NCBI GenBank assembly: GCA_027858775.1
Contig: JAQICA010000013.1
Span: 1 to 64,000, forward strand
DNA length: 64,000 bases
Source: Salinivirgaceae bacterium
GTDB lineage: Bacteria; Bacteroidota; Bacteroidia; Bacteroidales; Salinivirgaceae
Direction: 5' to 3'
The translations under genes were made by a program, and so were the position numbers. Shown here piece by piece: positions 53,701-62,183 of this stretch. A model generated the notes under the pieces. That model was given only the letters and a program-made list of their open reading frames with translations, did not search any database and was not told the origin of the DNA. Positions within the stretch are counted from its first letter, which is position 1, and each line of letters begins with the position of its first letter.

Positions 53701-53863
53701 GGTTTTCACGGGATTCTTTTTCCACTAAGGAGCCATTATCATCCTCAATATATTCCGTGACTACTTGTGCCTTACGTATGCTGGATTCATGCTGCATCAT
53801 TTTATAGACGATGAACGCAAGCAATGCCAGAAGCAATAATATAATGGGAATTTTACGGTTCAT
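50711..53863 (-). CDS. Membrane-anchored GH (clan-A TIM barrel) fused to a degenerate NodB-like domain
   Basis: 1050 aa; NVIRIYTILPPVFYEAF, GLLLGREWEPNG (acid/base-like E), IPLVIAEYGLPSSRG (nucleophile-like E); C-terminal AVSFSFQSSDYSQIDYAMPVLDKYHISGSFGVVPDVIG. Confidence 0.7.
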   Translation of the reverse strand: MNRKIPIILLLLALLAFIVYKMMQHESSIRKAQVVTEYIEDDNGSLVEKESRENLQQLSAQADYYFRAAGNYFKMLDYGYQKSNPHWKTFLMKGVNLGVALPGKFPAEFAMTYDQYMQWFQQIGRMNANVIRIYTILPPVFYEAFAQYNLHNQDQPLYLAQGVWATQPPEHDYRNAKFTRNFKEEIMDVIDVLHGNSVLYPKKGKASGVYSTDVSRYVTGLLLGREWEPNGVFITNQKHSVDHYYGDFISMPNGNPMEVWLAEIMDFTVLYETQTYKMQHPLSFVNWLPLDPMYHNTEIIENEKVREFDNDLESIHFKNFYSSEMFIPGIFASYHAYPYYPDYVYLKPEYAQATNASGQKDNYYGYLQDLKSHHEGIPLVIAEYGLPSSRGTSHVTPLGFDQGGHSEAEQARLSMTLTRDIFQSGCAGALYFEWADEWFKHNWLVMDFEVPFHDRKLWHNMENPEQSFGILALESRERTIDGHPKDWANKIKQEQQNSYQLHADPAYFYLNGKWSDLNFTKHNLYIAIDTYDEKKGDHRLPFTNEKFERGFEFLAEFFNQDSANILVDEQYSVFTDIYNDSIPIYASQPNDNGKFVMQELLTNRGRISLTGQTYDSIIVNRSPLKFGKSNQAITSNADWYFQNGEFELRLDWHLLNVSDPAKNYVLDDQKGTATIEASQTDGFHLICFITDKNNNILHRFPVNGYSHYQWESWQEPTWTSRLKPLYDSLKNYFRIAEHHINLTDTIKIPDNQSFSIAPWYQNKVGAVSFSFQSSDYSQIDYAMPVLDKYHISGSFGVVPDVIGQAPGRYRLDKTGRRKRFSFNALHQLQENGHVPTIEMNSQSADLIGQYSRIEEKTELDLDKFIITHSFGDRSWRKPAYSRTTKPGKHQIGKLAFINYNAYHYTTSQFDSILKRNQNKWQVFNYLYLTEDTIGKKGSDLFVSKDDFKWQVRLARNNGYWTANEWDVFRYRKEMKNTRLNISRRGLRTFLHVETSLDPSVYNHPLTILYKTPAPFIQVIRENGQYTLHNTTGTLFLNIEPGSEITLKQLW

Positions 53864-53865
53864 AA

Positions 53866-55434
53866 TCAGAATTTTCCTGAGATTGTAATAAAACCAACGA
53901 CATTTTGGTAATAAGGATTGTAAAACCGGCTAACCCCGGCCGACAAAGAAACTGCATCCCAATTATATCCGGCTTCAAACGAAGCTGACCAATTATCTGC
54001 GTCTATCGTCACGCTTTTTTCTACCTCGTTGTTAGAACTAGCCTGTTCGTTGCCGCCAGAAACCGTTTCCATATAGTAAAATTTTTCTGTGCCAAAATGA
54101 TAGACATACATGCCATAAATATAGAAATTTTTGAATGAATGATAGAGCGATACTGAAGGTCCTGTAAGCAAGCGATCATTGGGTGTGTAATACGAGGGAG
54201 AAATATACTTGTAGTCGAAGTACGAATGGTTGATACCGACTTTAACATCTGGCGTTTTAATAATTTTGCAATGAATACTTATGTTGTAAGAGAAGTACGG
54301 ATTGGTTCCAATTTCATATGGATCTGAAGAGTATTTGCGAATTTGCTTTTCATCAACCTGTCCGGCATTCAAATCTACATTCATCGACAGTCGCGAATAT
54401 TCCAGTTCTAATTTGTTAGAAATGGCATGGCGCCCCACCTGGTTCCAATAGTAAAAATAATGGTATCCGGCATCCATGGTGTTTTCCAACTTAAGTTTAT
54501 TAAAGCTGTTTTGGTATTTCCATGTTAAGCCATAGGTGGAAAAAAGATCATCGCTAACGCTATAACCGCCGTAGACACTTATATTATGGTGTGCTGCCAG
54601 CCAGCTTGCTTTAATCCAACTATTATCGAACCAACGCAGGGTATCGCTCGCGTCATCGTTAATAAAATCACGTCTGGAATAATCTAACAGGAAATTGGCT
54701 GAAATTTGAAACTGATCGCCCAACCGTTTTTGGAGCGAATACCGTTGCACAAATGCATCAATTTGATAAGTGTCTTCTTTTTCTTGTAAATATTGATACT
54801 TACCACTGAAATGATATTTCAGCGCATTTTTTACTTTTTGGTGCGCTTTTTTTATGATTTGATTTTCCGGGTCTAATTTAAGTGCTTTCCGGTAATACTT
54901 TTGAGCTGTGGCAGGTTTTGAGTTCCAATAAAACATTTTCCCCAGCCCTGCCCAAACTTGAGAATAAGTGCTATCTATTTGATTAGCGTGACGATAAACA
55001 TTGATGGCTTCCTGAATTTGGCCGTCATAGCTTAGTGCTTTGGCCAGCAAAAGATATTCCGGGACGTGTTCAGGTAAAAGCTGTACGGCACGTCTGGCCG
55101 TATTTATTGCTGCATCCATTTTCCCCTGCCGAATGAAACATTTCGTAAAGCCATTTAAAGCTTCCACATCGGTGGAATCATTTCTGTATATCTTTTGATA
55201 ATAATACAAAGCTGAATCGCTGTTTCCGGTTTTATAATACAGCCTGCCTAAAGCCAAACGAGCATCGTAATCGTTGATGTCGAGTTCGAGAATAGCCGCA
55301 TACTCCCCTATGGCCTTTTTTAATTTTCCGTCATGCATGGCTTGATATCCGGCCTTTCGATGATCTTCTTGACTCTGCTGAGCGTAGAGCGACAATGTTA
55401 AAAATAAAATTAACAGAGAAAAAGTTGTTTTCAT
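53866..55434 (-). CDS. TPR + YaiO-like outer-membrane beta-barrel protein
   Basis: Signal peptide, N-terminal TPRs, C-terminal amphipathic strands (LEYSRLSMNVDLNAGQVDE..., terminal VVGFITISGKF). Confidence 0.82.
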   Translation of the reverse strand: MKTTFSLLILFLTLSLYAQQSQEDHRKAGYQAMHDGKLKKAIGEYAAILELDINDYDARLALGRLYYKTGNSDSALYYYQKIYRNDSTDVEALNGFTKCFIRQGKMDAAINTARRAVQLLPEHVPEYLLLAKALSYDGQIQEAINVYRHANQIDSTYSQVWAGLGKMFYWNSKPATAQKYYRKALKLDPENQIIKKAHQKVKNALKYHFSGKYQYLQEKEDTYQIDAFVQRYSLQKRLGDQFQISANFLLDYSRRDFINDDASDTLRWFDNSWIKASWLAAHHNISVYGGYSVSDDLFSTYGLTWKYQNSFNKLKLENTMDAGYHYFYYWNQVGRHAISNKLELEYSRLSMNVDLNAGQVDEKQIRKYSSDPYEIGTNPYFSYNISIHCKIIKTPDVKVGINHSYFDYKYISPSYYTPNDRLLTGPSVSLYHSFKNFYIYGMYVYHFGTEKFYYMETVSGGNEQASSNNEVEKSVTIDADNWSASFEAGYNWDAVSLSAGVSRFYNPYYQNVVGFITISGKF

Positions 55435-56888
55435 TGTTCTATTCCTTTTCTTTCAAATTTTTTCCATTCACTTTTTTTCCCGATAACATTTACAAAACCG
55501 TTGAGTTGGGCTATCACCTTATAAAATGAATAAGTAAATTCTCCCAAAATACGAGTAAGAATTAATGTTAACCAGTCCTTATAAGTTTTGTAGCGCAGGG
55601 CATCCCGGTTTGTTTCAGATTGAGCTAAGCTCCAGTTTTCTACAATTGCAGTAATTCCACTAGTGATAATTGCTGTAAGCAAAAGAATACCTATCAACAT
55701 CAATACAACCCATTGTAGATTAAGCATATCCATCAGTCCGGCTATGATAATAAAAATTATAGCCAGCACTTTCATAAGCGGAGCCATCATTTCAAATATC
55801 AGATAATAAGGCATGCCCAACAGGCCTGTTGCTCCATATCGGGGTTCAAAAATCATAGCACGGTGAATGCGAAGAGATTCTATCAATCCCTGATGCCAGC
55901 GGGCACGCTGTTTAAAAAGGTTTTTGCCTTTCTCCGGAACTTCCGTCCAACAAACGGGTCCGGGAATGAAACGCGTTTTTGCTTTTTGGTTGTTTTCATA
56001 CCGGTATTTGAATAAGCGCACAACAATTTCCATATCCTCACAAACCGTTTGCTTTCCTGTGCCTATATGTTTTTTTATATAGGGATGACGATTTTGTTCA
56101 CTCAAAAAACCGCCGATTTTTAACAGCTCATCGCGCCGAAACATTGAAAATGCACCGGACATCAGCAATAAAGCATTAATTTTACTCAGCCCCATGCGCG
56201 AAACCATAAATGATTTGATGTATTCGAGTATCTGCCATAAAACCCAAATATTTTTCGGCATCCGGGAGCTTATTACCTGGTTGTTTTGAAGTATAACATC
56301 ATTGGAAGCAGCCAGTTGTCCGCCGGATACCATGGTGCGAAAATCTTCAATAAAAGGCCTCACTACTGATTTTAAAGCTTGATTATCAAGCAACGAGTCT
56401 GCGTCTATAGTGCAAACATATCGGCCAGTTGCATAATTAATGCCTGCATTCAGCGAGTCGGCTTTTCCGCCATTAAATTTGTCAATAACCGTTAGCTTTA
56501 ACTCCCGGTGCCTATACACATTACGAATTTTTGATGTGTTCAGTGTAGGTGTATCATTTTTTACCTGTTGTAAATCGAGTGGAAATTTTTTTAACAGCTT
56601 TTCCAGCGTATCATCAGAAGAGCCGTCGTTTACTACAATAAGCTCATAATCAGGATAATCAAGACGAAGGAGCATATCGGCACAATAAGCAATGGAAACC
56701 TCTTCATTATAAGCAGGCACAATAATAGATACCGGGTGCTGATCCCATTTGTAATCTGTTGATGCCGGTTTTTGCCGTCGGCGGAAGACTACAAAAGAGT
56801 ATAGAAATAATCCTACATCGATAAGCAGATATAAGACAAAGTATACGATAAACAGTTTTTCCAGTATTCGTAATATAAAATAGATCAT
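55431..56888 (-). CDS. Processive GT2 polysaccharide synthase (PgaC/HAS-like)
   Basis: VSIIVPAYNEEVSIAYC; VNDGSSDDT; GGKADSLNAGINYATGRYVCTIDADSLL; CEDMEIVVRL; QRARWHQG; C-terminal TM helices. Confidence 0.9.
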   Translation of the reverse strand: MIYFILRILEKLFIVYFVLYLLIDVGLFLYSFVVFRRRQKPASTDYKWDQHPVSIIVPAYNEEVSIAYCADMLLRLDYPDYELIVVNDGSSDDTLEKLLKKFPLDLQQVKNDTPTLNTSKIRNVYRHRELKLTVIDKFNGGKADSLNAGINYATGRYVCTIDADSLLDNQALKSVVRPFIEDFRTMVSGGQLAASNDVILQNNQVISSRMPKNIWVLWQILEYIKSFMVSRMGLSKINALLLMSGAFSMFRRDELLKIGGFLSEQNRHPYIKKHIGTGKQTVCEDMEIVVRLFKYRYENNQKAKTRFIPGPVCWTEVPEKGKNLFKQRARWHQGLIESLRIHRAMIFEPRYGATGLLGMPYYLIFEMMAPLMKVLAIIFIIIAGLMDMLNLQWVVLMLIGILLLTAIITSGITAIVENWSLAQSETNRDALRYKTYKDWLTLILTRILGEFTYSFYKVIAQLNGFVNVIGKKSEWKKFERKGIEQ

Positions 56889-56919
56889 TAATTTATTAAA
56901 TGATTAATACTTGTTTATT

Positions 56920-57348
56920 TCAATCTACTCGTAAAGTTTTCTCTATAATCTCTTCAACTTCATTTGCAGATTCAGTCATCACCTTTTCGATAGTTCCACC
57001 AAAATCTGAAGCTACCATTAATGAATTCATTCGTGAAATATACGTCTTTCCATCAGTTTTTTTATAAATGCTAACCCGGCAAGGCATCATTGCTGATACT
57101 ATACGTTCTGTGTCTTTTTCCAAAATTCTACTTGAATGATTCGGGTGACACAGCGAAATGACTTTTACAGGTAATACATGTTTACCATGCTTTTCCATTG
57201 TTTTTTGCAAATTGTATATATTTGATATTTTCCATGATTTCTTCTCAATTTCTGTTGCTAATTTATCCAGGGTCTAGTTAAAATCAGTTGGACTTAAATT
57301 CTCAATAAACGTATAATTCATCATGTTACTTTGCACTTTTTTAACCAT
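56920..57348 (-). pseudogene. DUF302 protein interrupted by a single in-frame amber codon
   Basis: Reading from ATG 57348: MVKKVQSNMMNYTFIENLSPTDFN*TLDKLATEIEKKSWKISNIYNLQKTMEKHGKHVLPVKVISLCHP...; TAG at 57274-57276, otherwise open for 143 codons. Confidence 0.75.
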
Positions 57349-57654
57349 AACATTTATGTTAAATTAACACCGTTTTTTTTTGTGTGGGTTCTGGTCTCCA
57401 CATTAAATCAAAAATGAGACTCGTTTATTTCTCTATGGTTTAATAGCGGTTATTTATATTTTGAATGGAAAACTCATGGAAAAGCCTAAAAGGCTAAATG
57501 CCAGATGAAAGCATAACGGTTGAGTTGTGTGAAAATTAGTCAATAATTTCCTCGGGGAAAAATTCCGTTAGTACAATTTCACTTTTTTCTAATCTATATT
57601 GTAGAAGATATCGTACCCTAATATCTACCCTCAAATCTGATTTGGCTGACTTCA

Positions 57655-58110
57655 TTATTCTAACCAAATTTTATCGGTTGTATTACCGTGACAACTATTG
57701 CAGGAGCCTGTATTTATTTTTGACATCATAATTTTTTCTTCACCGTTTGTGCCATAAACACTAACATACAAACCATTCCCGAAATCAATTGTTTGGGTTG
57801 TATAAAAATTTCCTTTACTGTCGACTTCAATCGTTTTTATGGTTGTGCCGGAGGCATTGGGTTCTGACGTAATTTTTACACTTCCATTTGGGTAACCGCT
57901 GGTTTGTGTTTTCTCGTACAAAGATCCGGCAACGGTAAACCAGCCTTCACCACCTTCCCCTTGCACGTGGCAATTCATGCAATTTTGGCTCAAATTGTGG
58001 CTTTCATCTGAATAGTTTTGGCTGATTACTGTTTCATTCTCATCTTCATCTTCATTTTCGCATGCTGTAAACAGGCTTAATGTAATTATGCAAATAATTA
58101 AATACTTCAT
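57655..58110 (-). CDS. Lipoprotein with two CxxCH c-type heme motifs
   Basis: Lipobox LFTAC; CMNCH and CNSCH flank a beta-rich region. Confidence 0.7.
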   Translation of the reverse strand: MKYLIICIITLSLFTACENEDEDENETVISQNYSDESHNLSQNCMNCHVQGEGGEGWFTVAGSLYEKTQTSGYPNGSVKITSEPNASGTTIKTIEVDSKGNFYTTQTIDFGNGLYVSVYGTNGEEKIMMSKINTGSCNSCHGNTTDKIWLE

Positions 58111-58271
58111 TTTGCAAATTTATGTCTTTTCAAGTCAAAACAGAAGTTTTGGCGGTGGTTTTAAAGAACCTGATATCACAAATTGGTAACTTGATCAATC
58201 CTGTTAGCAATTCATAGTCTTTCGCAAAACAAGAAAAATCAGCGTTTTGTATTTTGTGCAGTATCCGAAGC

Positions 58272-58306
58272 CACTCAGAAAAGCAGGAAGTTTTCGTGCT
58301 GGCACT
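58272..58306. repeat. Copy B of the 35-bp dispersed repeat (copy A at 126-160)
   Basis: CACTCAGAAAAGCAGGAAGTTTTCGTGCTGGCACT. Confidence 0.75.
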
Positions 58307-58600
58307 TCACACCATATTTTCACTGGTTCCAACTGCGTTTTCCTTTGTCAATTTACGAGATATATTATTGATACGATTTTTTCTATACTTACATTTTGTG
58401 CTAACGTTTTACACATATTAAAACTAAATAGTTCGCGTAAAAAAATAAATGTAATACTTTGAATATATGCAACATACACCAACAACATATTAAGTAAAAT
58501 TGTGTGCAAATACAAAAAAATGGCCGTTCATTTCCGAACACTTTTGCTATAATTCCATTTTTGTCGTACTTTTCTTAAAAATTTATAAAAATCTTAAGAT

Positions 58601-59974
58601 ATGAGCAAGCACGGAAATATTCTGATTGTAGATGACAACGAGGATATTCTTTTTTCGTTAAAACTATTGCTAAAGCACCATGTAAACCATGTTGAAATAG
58701 AGTATAATCCGGACAATATTCCCGAATTAATGGCAGAACGAGCCTACGACGTCATTTTGCTGGATATGAATTTCACACAAGATGCCAGTAGTGGCCAGGA
58801 GGGTTTCTATTGGCTGGATAAAATATTAACGATCGACCCCGATGCGGTGGTTGTATTTATTACAGCCTATGGCAACACAGACAAAGCCGTAAAGGCCATA
58901 AAAGCAGGTGCTACAGATTTTATTCTCAAACCATTTCAAAACGAGAAAATCATTGCCACCATCAACTCTTGTCTGCAATTACGGTTCAGTAAAGAGGAAA
59001 CCATTTCCGAAAAAAATAAAACTCGTCAACTGTCGGCCAGTTCCGATCAGCCTTTCAAAGATTTCATTGGCGTTTCGCCAAAAATGAAAGAGGTATTCCA
59101 TACCATAAAAAAAGTAGCCAACACCGATGCAAGTGTATTGATAATGGGCGAGAACGGAACCGGAAAAGAGGTTGTAGCTCGTGCTTTACACAGAAATTCG
59201 TTGCGGAGAGATGATATTTTCGTCAATGTAGACCTTGGAGCCATCCCCGAAACACTATTCGAAAGTGAGCTTTTTGGACATGAGAAAGGTGCCTTTACCG
59301 ATGCCAAAGAGGCCAAACCGGGTCGATTTGAAGTAGCCTCGGGCGGAACACTTTTTTTAGACGAAATAGGCAATCTAACCTTCCCGTTGCAGGCAAAACT
59401 GCTAACTGCAATTGAACGTCGCGAAATAAAACGCCTTGGCGCAAAACACGGTAAAGATATCGACATACGCCTGATTTGTGCCACCAATGCCACTATTTAC
59501 GATATGGTGGATGAGGGAGAGTTCCGTCAAGATTTACTGTACCGTGTAAATACAGTTGAAATTGTGCTCCCACCCCTAAGAGAGCGGGTAGAAGATATTC
59601 CCTTATTGGCAGAGCATTACCTGAAAATATACAATAAAAAATATAAAAAACGCATTCGAAAAGTTTCGGCAGCAGCAATGAAGGAGCTTGAACTGTATAA
59701 CTGGCCGGGCAACATCAGAGAGTTGCAACATGCAATAGAGCGCGCCGTTATTATGTCGGAAAATGCGATGCTCGAGCCCGACGATTTTGTTCTTTACAAC
59801 AAAAGTAAACCCAAGAGCGAAATTGAACTCGACACATACGATCTCGATAAAGTAGAAAAATCAGTAATTAAAAAAGTACTCGATAAAACCCATGGCAATA
59901 TCAGTCATGCCGCACGGGAGCTTGGTTTAACCCGTACATCGCTTTACCGTAGAATGGAAAAACATGGATTATAA
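58601..59974 (+). CDS. NtrC-family sigma-54 response regulator (REC-AAA+-Fis)
   Basis: ILIVDDNEDILFSLKLLL; GENGTGKEVVARALH; GAFTDA; C-terminal GNISHAARELGLTRTSLYRRMEKHGL. Confidence 0.95.
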   Translation: MSKHGNILIVDDNEDILFSLKLLLKHHVNHVEIEYNPDNIPELMAERAYDVILLDMNFTQDASSGQEGFYWLDKILTIDPDAVVVFITAYGNTDKAVKAIKAGATDFILKPFQNEKIIATINSCLQLRFSKEETISEKNKTRQLSASSDQPFKDFIGVSPKMKEVFHTIKKVANTDASVLIMGENGTGKEVVARALHRNSLRRDDIFVNVDLGAIPETLFESELFGHEKGAFTDAKEAKPGRFEVASGGTLFLDEIGNLTFPLQAKLLTAIERREIKRLGAKHGKDIDIRLICATNATIYDMVDEGEFRQDLLYRVNTVEIVLPPLRERVEDIPLLAEHYLKIYNKKYKKRIRKVSAAAMKELELYNWPGNIRELQHAIERAVIMSENAMLEPDDFVLYNKSKPKSEIELDTYDLDKVEKSVIKKVLDKTHGNISHAARELGLTRTSLYRRMEKHGL

Positions 59975-61307
59975 AAAATTTTCGATTAAAGTTATAACCC
60001 GCGTGGGATTCATCACAGTAACGGCACTTTTTGCCGGCTATTTGTTTTTTGAAACACGTTTCTACTTTACAGCCTCGTTTTTTCTTGCGCTTACCATCCT
60101 GCAAAGTGTATGGCTGGCAGCACTCGTCAATAAAAGCAACCGGCAATTGATTATTTTTTTAGATGCCATACAGTATGCCGAGTTCAACAAATCATTTAAA
60201 CCCACTGGACTTGGAACTGTTTTCGACGGACTATCATCATCATTCAACAAAGTACTTAGCGAGTTTCATACTATCAGGAAAGAAAAAGAGGAACAATTCT
60301 TTTTTTACCAAAATGTGGTTCAACATATTGGTATTTCAATGATGGCCTACGACATGGCCGGAGAGATTATTATGCTTAACAATGCAGCTACCAAACTCTT
60401 CCGACTGACCAATCCACAAAATATTAAATCATTAGAAAAATTCAGTCCCGAAATTGTTCCAATGCTTCGGCACATCGAAAATAACCAACGTAAACTTTTT
60501 AAGGTACATATCGAAGACGACTACCTTCAACTAGCGATTTATGCAAAGAAGTTTAAGCAAGAAGATAAAGAAATAACGATTGTTTCTGTGCAAAACATTG
60601 AATCGGAACTTGAGCAAAACGAAATGGAGGCATGGCAGAAACTTATAAGGGTTTTAACGCATGAAATAATGAACAGCATCACTCCTATTTCATCGTTATC
60701 GTCCACTGTCAATCAAATGATTGAAGAATGGCACCCAGAAAAACCAGAACAGAACGATGAAATAGGCAGCGATATTAAACAAGCATTGAAAACTATTCAA
60801 AAACGCAGCGACGGGCTGTTGCAATTTGTTCAAACCTATCGCAACCTAACAAAAACACCCAAGCCTAATTTCCAAATTATTGAAGTAGAGGCGCTATTTA
60901 AACATTTACAGCAGTTGTTCCAAAAAAATTTCGATAAAGCCGGAATTAGTTGCCAATCAGAAATTACTCCGGAGCAATTAGAAATTACTGCCGATGAATC
61001 GATGATTGAACAAGTACTCATCAACCTGATACGTAACGCCATACATGCAACTTCAAAAACTAAAGCTCCGCGAATAATCATCAAAGCAGCCTACGGAAAC
61101 TATGGAAATGTACTGTTACAAGTTACCGACAACGGACAAGGAATTTTACCAGAAGTGCTCGAGAAAGTGTTCATCCCATTTTTCACAACTAAACCAAGCG
61201 GCTCGGGAATTGGGCTTTCGCTTTCGCGACAACTTATTCGTGCTCAGGGAGGTAACCTTACAGTAAATTCAGAACCCGGAAAAACCACATTTACCATAAG
61301 GTTATAA
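59964..61307 (+). CDS. Sensor histidine kinase (NtrY-like) partner of the 58601 regulator
   Basis: Two TMs, PAS, RVLTHEIMNSITPISSLSSTV H-box, GSGIGLSLSRQLI G-box; start overlaps the end of the regulator. Confidence 0.93.
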   Translation: MDYKKFSIKVITRVGFITVTALFAGYLFFETRFYFTASFFLALTILQSVWLAALVNKSNRQLIIFLDAIQYAEFNKSFKPTGLGTVFDGLSSSFNKVLSEFHTIRKEKEEQFFFYQNVVQHIGISMMAYDMAGEIIMLNNAATKLFRLTNPQNIKSLEKFSPEIVPMLRHIENNQRKLFKVHIEDDYLQLAIYAKKFKQEDKEITIVSVQNIESELEQNEMEAWQKLIRVLTHEIMNSITPISSLSSTVNQMIEEWHPEKPEQNDEIGSDIKQALKTIQKRSDGLLQFVQTYRNLTKTPKPNFQIIEVEALFKHLQQLFQKNFDKAGISCQSEITPEQLEITADESMIEQVLINLIRNAIHATSKTKAPRIIIKAAYGNYGNVLLQVTDNGQGILPEVLEKVFIPFFTTKPSGSGIGLSLSRQLIRAQGGNLTVNSEPGKTTFTIRL

Positions 61308-61592
61308 CAAACATATTGATTGGATAACATCAGTGCCATTTTCTATTGGTTCCCGACATAAACACAACAATAAGCTGACAATCAAGAAAAGAATAGCCCG
61401 ATAATAATTTGTGAAGTAGTAAAAAATGTCTAATTTCGCCACATCTGCACTTTAAAATATAAAAGAACCCCATATTTGATTAAAAAGCATTATTTTTGCG
61501 TCAGTCACCATTTTGTGCAGGCACAAGAACGTTAATAACTAGGCTACATACCCAATAATTAAACAATTTTTAGTAAACAATTTTTACATTAC

Positions 61593-62183
61593 ATGGAATA
61601 TAATACATCAAGACAAAAACTGGTATTACCCGAATACGGGCGCCACATTCAGAAACTAATCGACTACATTAAAACCATCGAAGACCGCGACGAGCGAACC
61701 AAGGCAGCAGAAGATCTGATACCCATAATGGCACAGGTAAACACGAGCATTAAAGAAAATGGCGACTTTAAACACAAGCTGTGGGATCACCTTTTCATAA
61801 TGGCCGATTTCGAATTGGATATCGATACACCTTTTGAAATTATTAAGCCCGAAGTGCTCAACAGAAAACCCGACCCAATGCCCTACACGCAAGCATCTTT
61901 TAAAAAGAAGCACTACGGGAGAATTATTCAGGACATGATTGCAAAACTCGACGACTACGAAGGCGAAGAAAAAGAGGCTTTAACTGAGTTATTGGCCAAT
62001 CAACTGAAAAAATCGTACATCAAATGGAACAAAGATTCCGTTAACGATGATGTAATTTTTAATGACTTCAGGCATTTGGCCGGAACAGATGTAGAAATAA
62101 AAGACGACCTTAAGTTAGTTGAAACCAAAGCCATAATGGCAAAACCAAAAAAGAGGAAAACAACTCGAAAAAACCGTAACTAA
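61593..62183 (+). CDS. DUF4290-type conserved protein
   Basis: 196 aa; RQKLVLPEYGRHIQKLIDYIKTIEDRDERTKAAEDLIPIM; adjacent to murA. Confidence 0.85.
   Translation: MEYNTSRQKLVLPEYGRHIQKLIDYIKTIEDRDERTKAAEDLIPIMAQVNTSIKENGDFKHKLWDHLFIMADFELDIDTPFEIIKPEVLNRKPDPMPYTQASFKKKHYGRIIQDMIAKLDDYEGEEKEALTELLANQLKKSYIKWNKDSVNDDVIFNDFRHLAGTDVEIKDDLKLVETKAIMAKPKKRKTTRKNRN

Noticed and set aside
58247-58462. 71-aa plus-strand ORF covering repeat copy B
   Set aside because: Only the 35-bp repeat part has support; the rest looks non-coding, so it is not called as a gene.
59047-59493. 148-aa minus-strand ORF antisense to the sigma-54 regulator (also 19521-19967)
   Set aside because: Both are mirror-image ORFs opposite the conserved AAA+ domain, a known codon-structure artefact.
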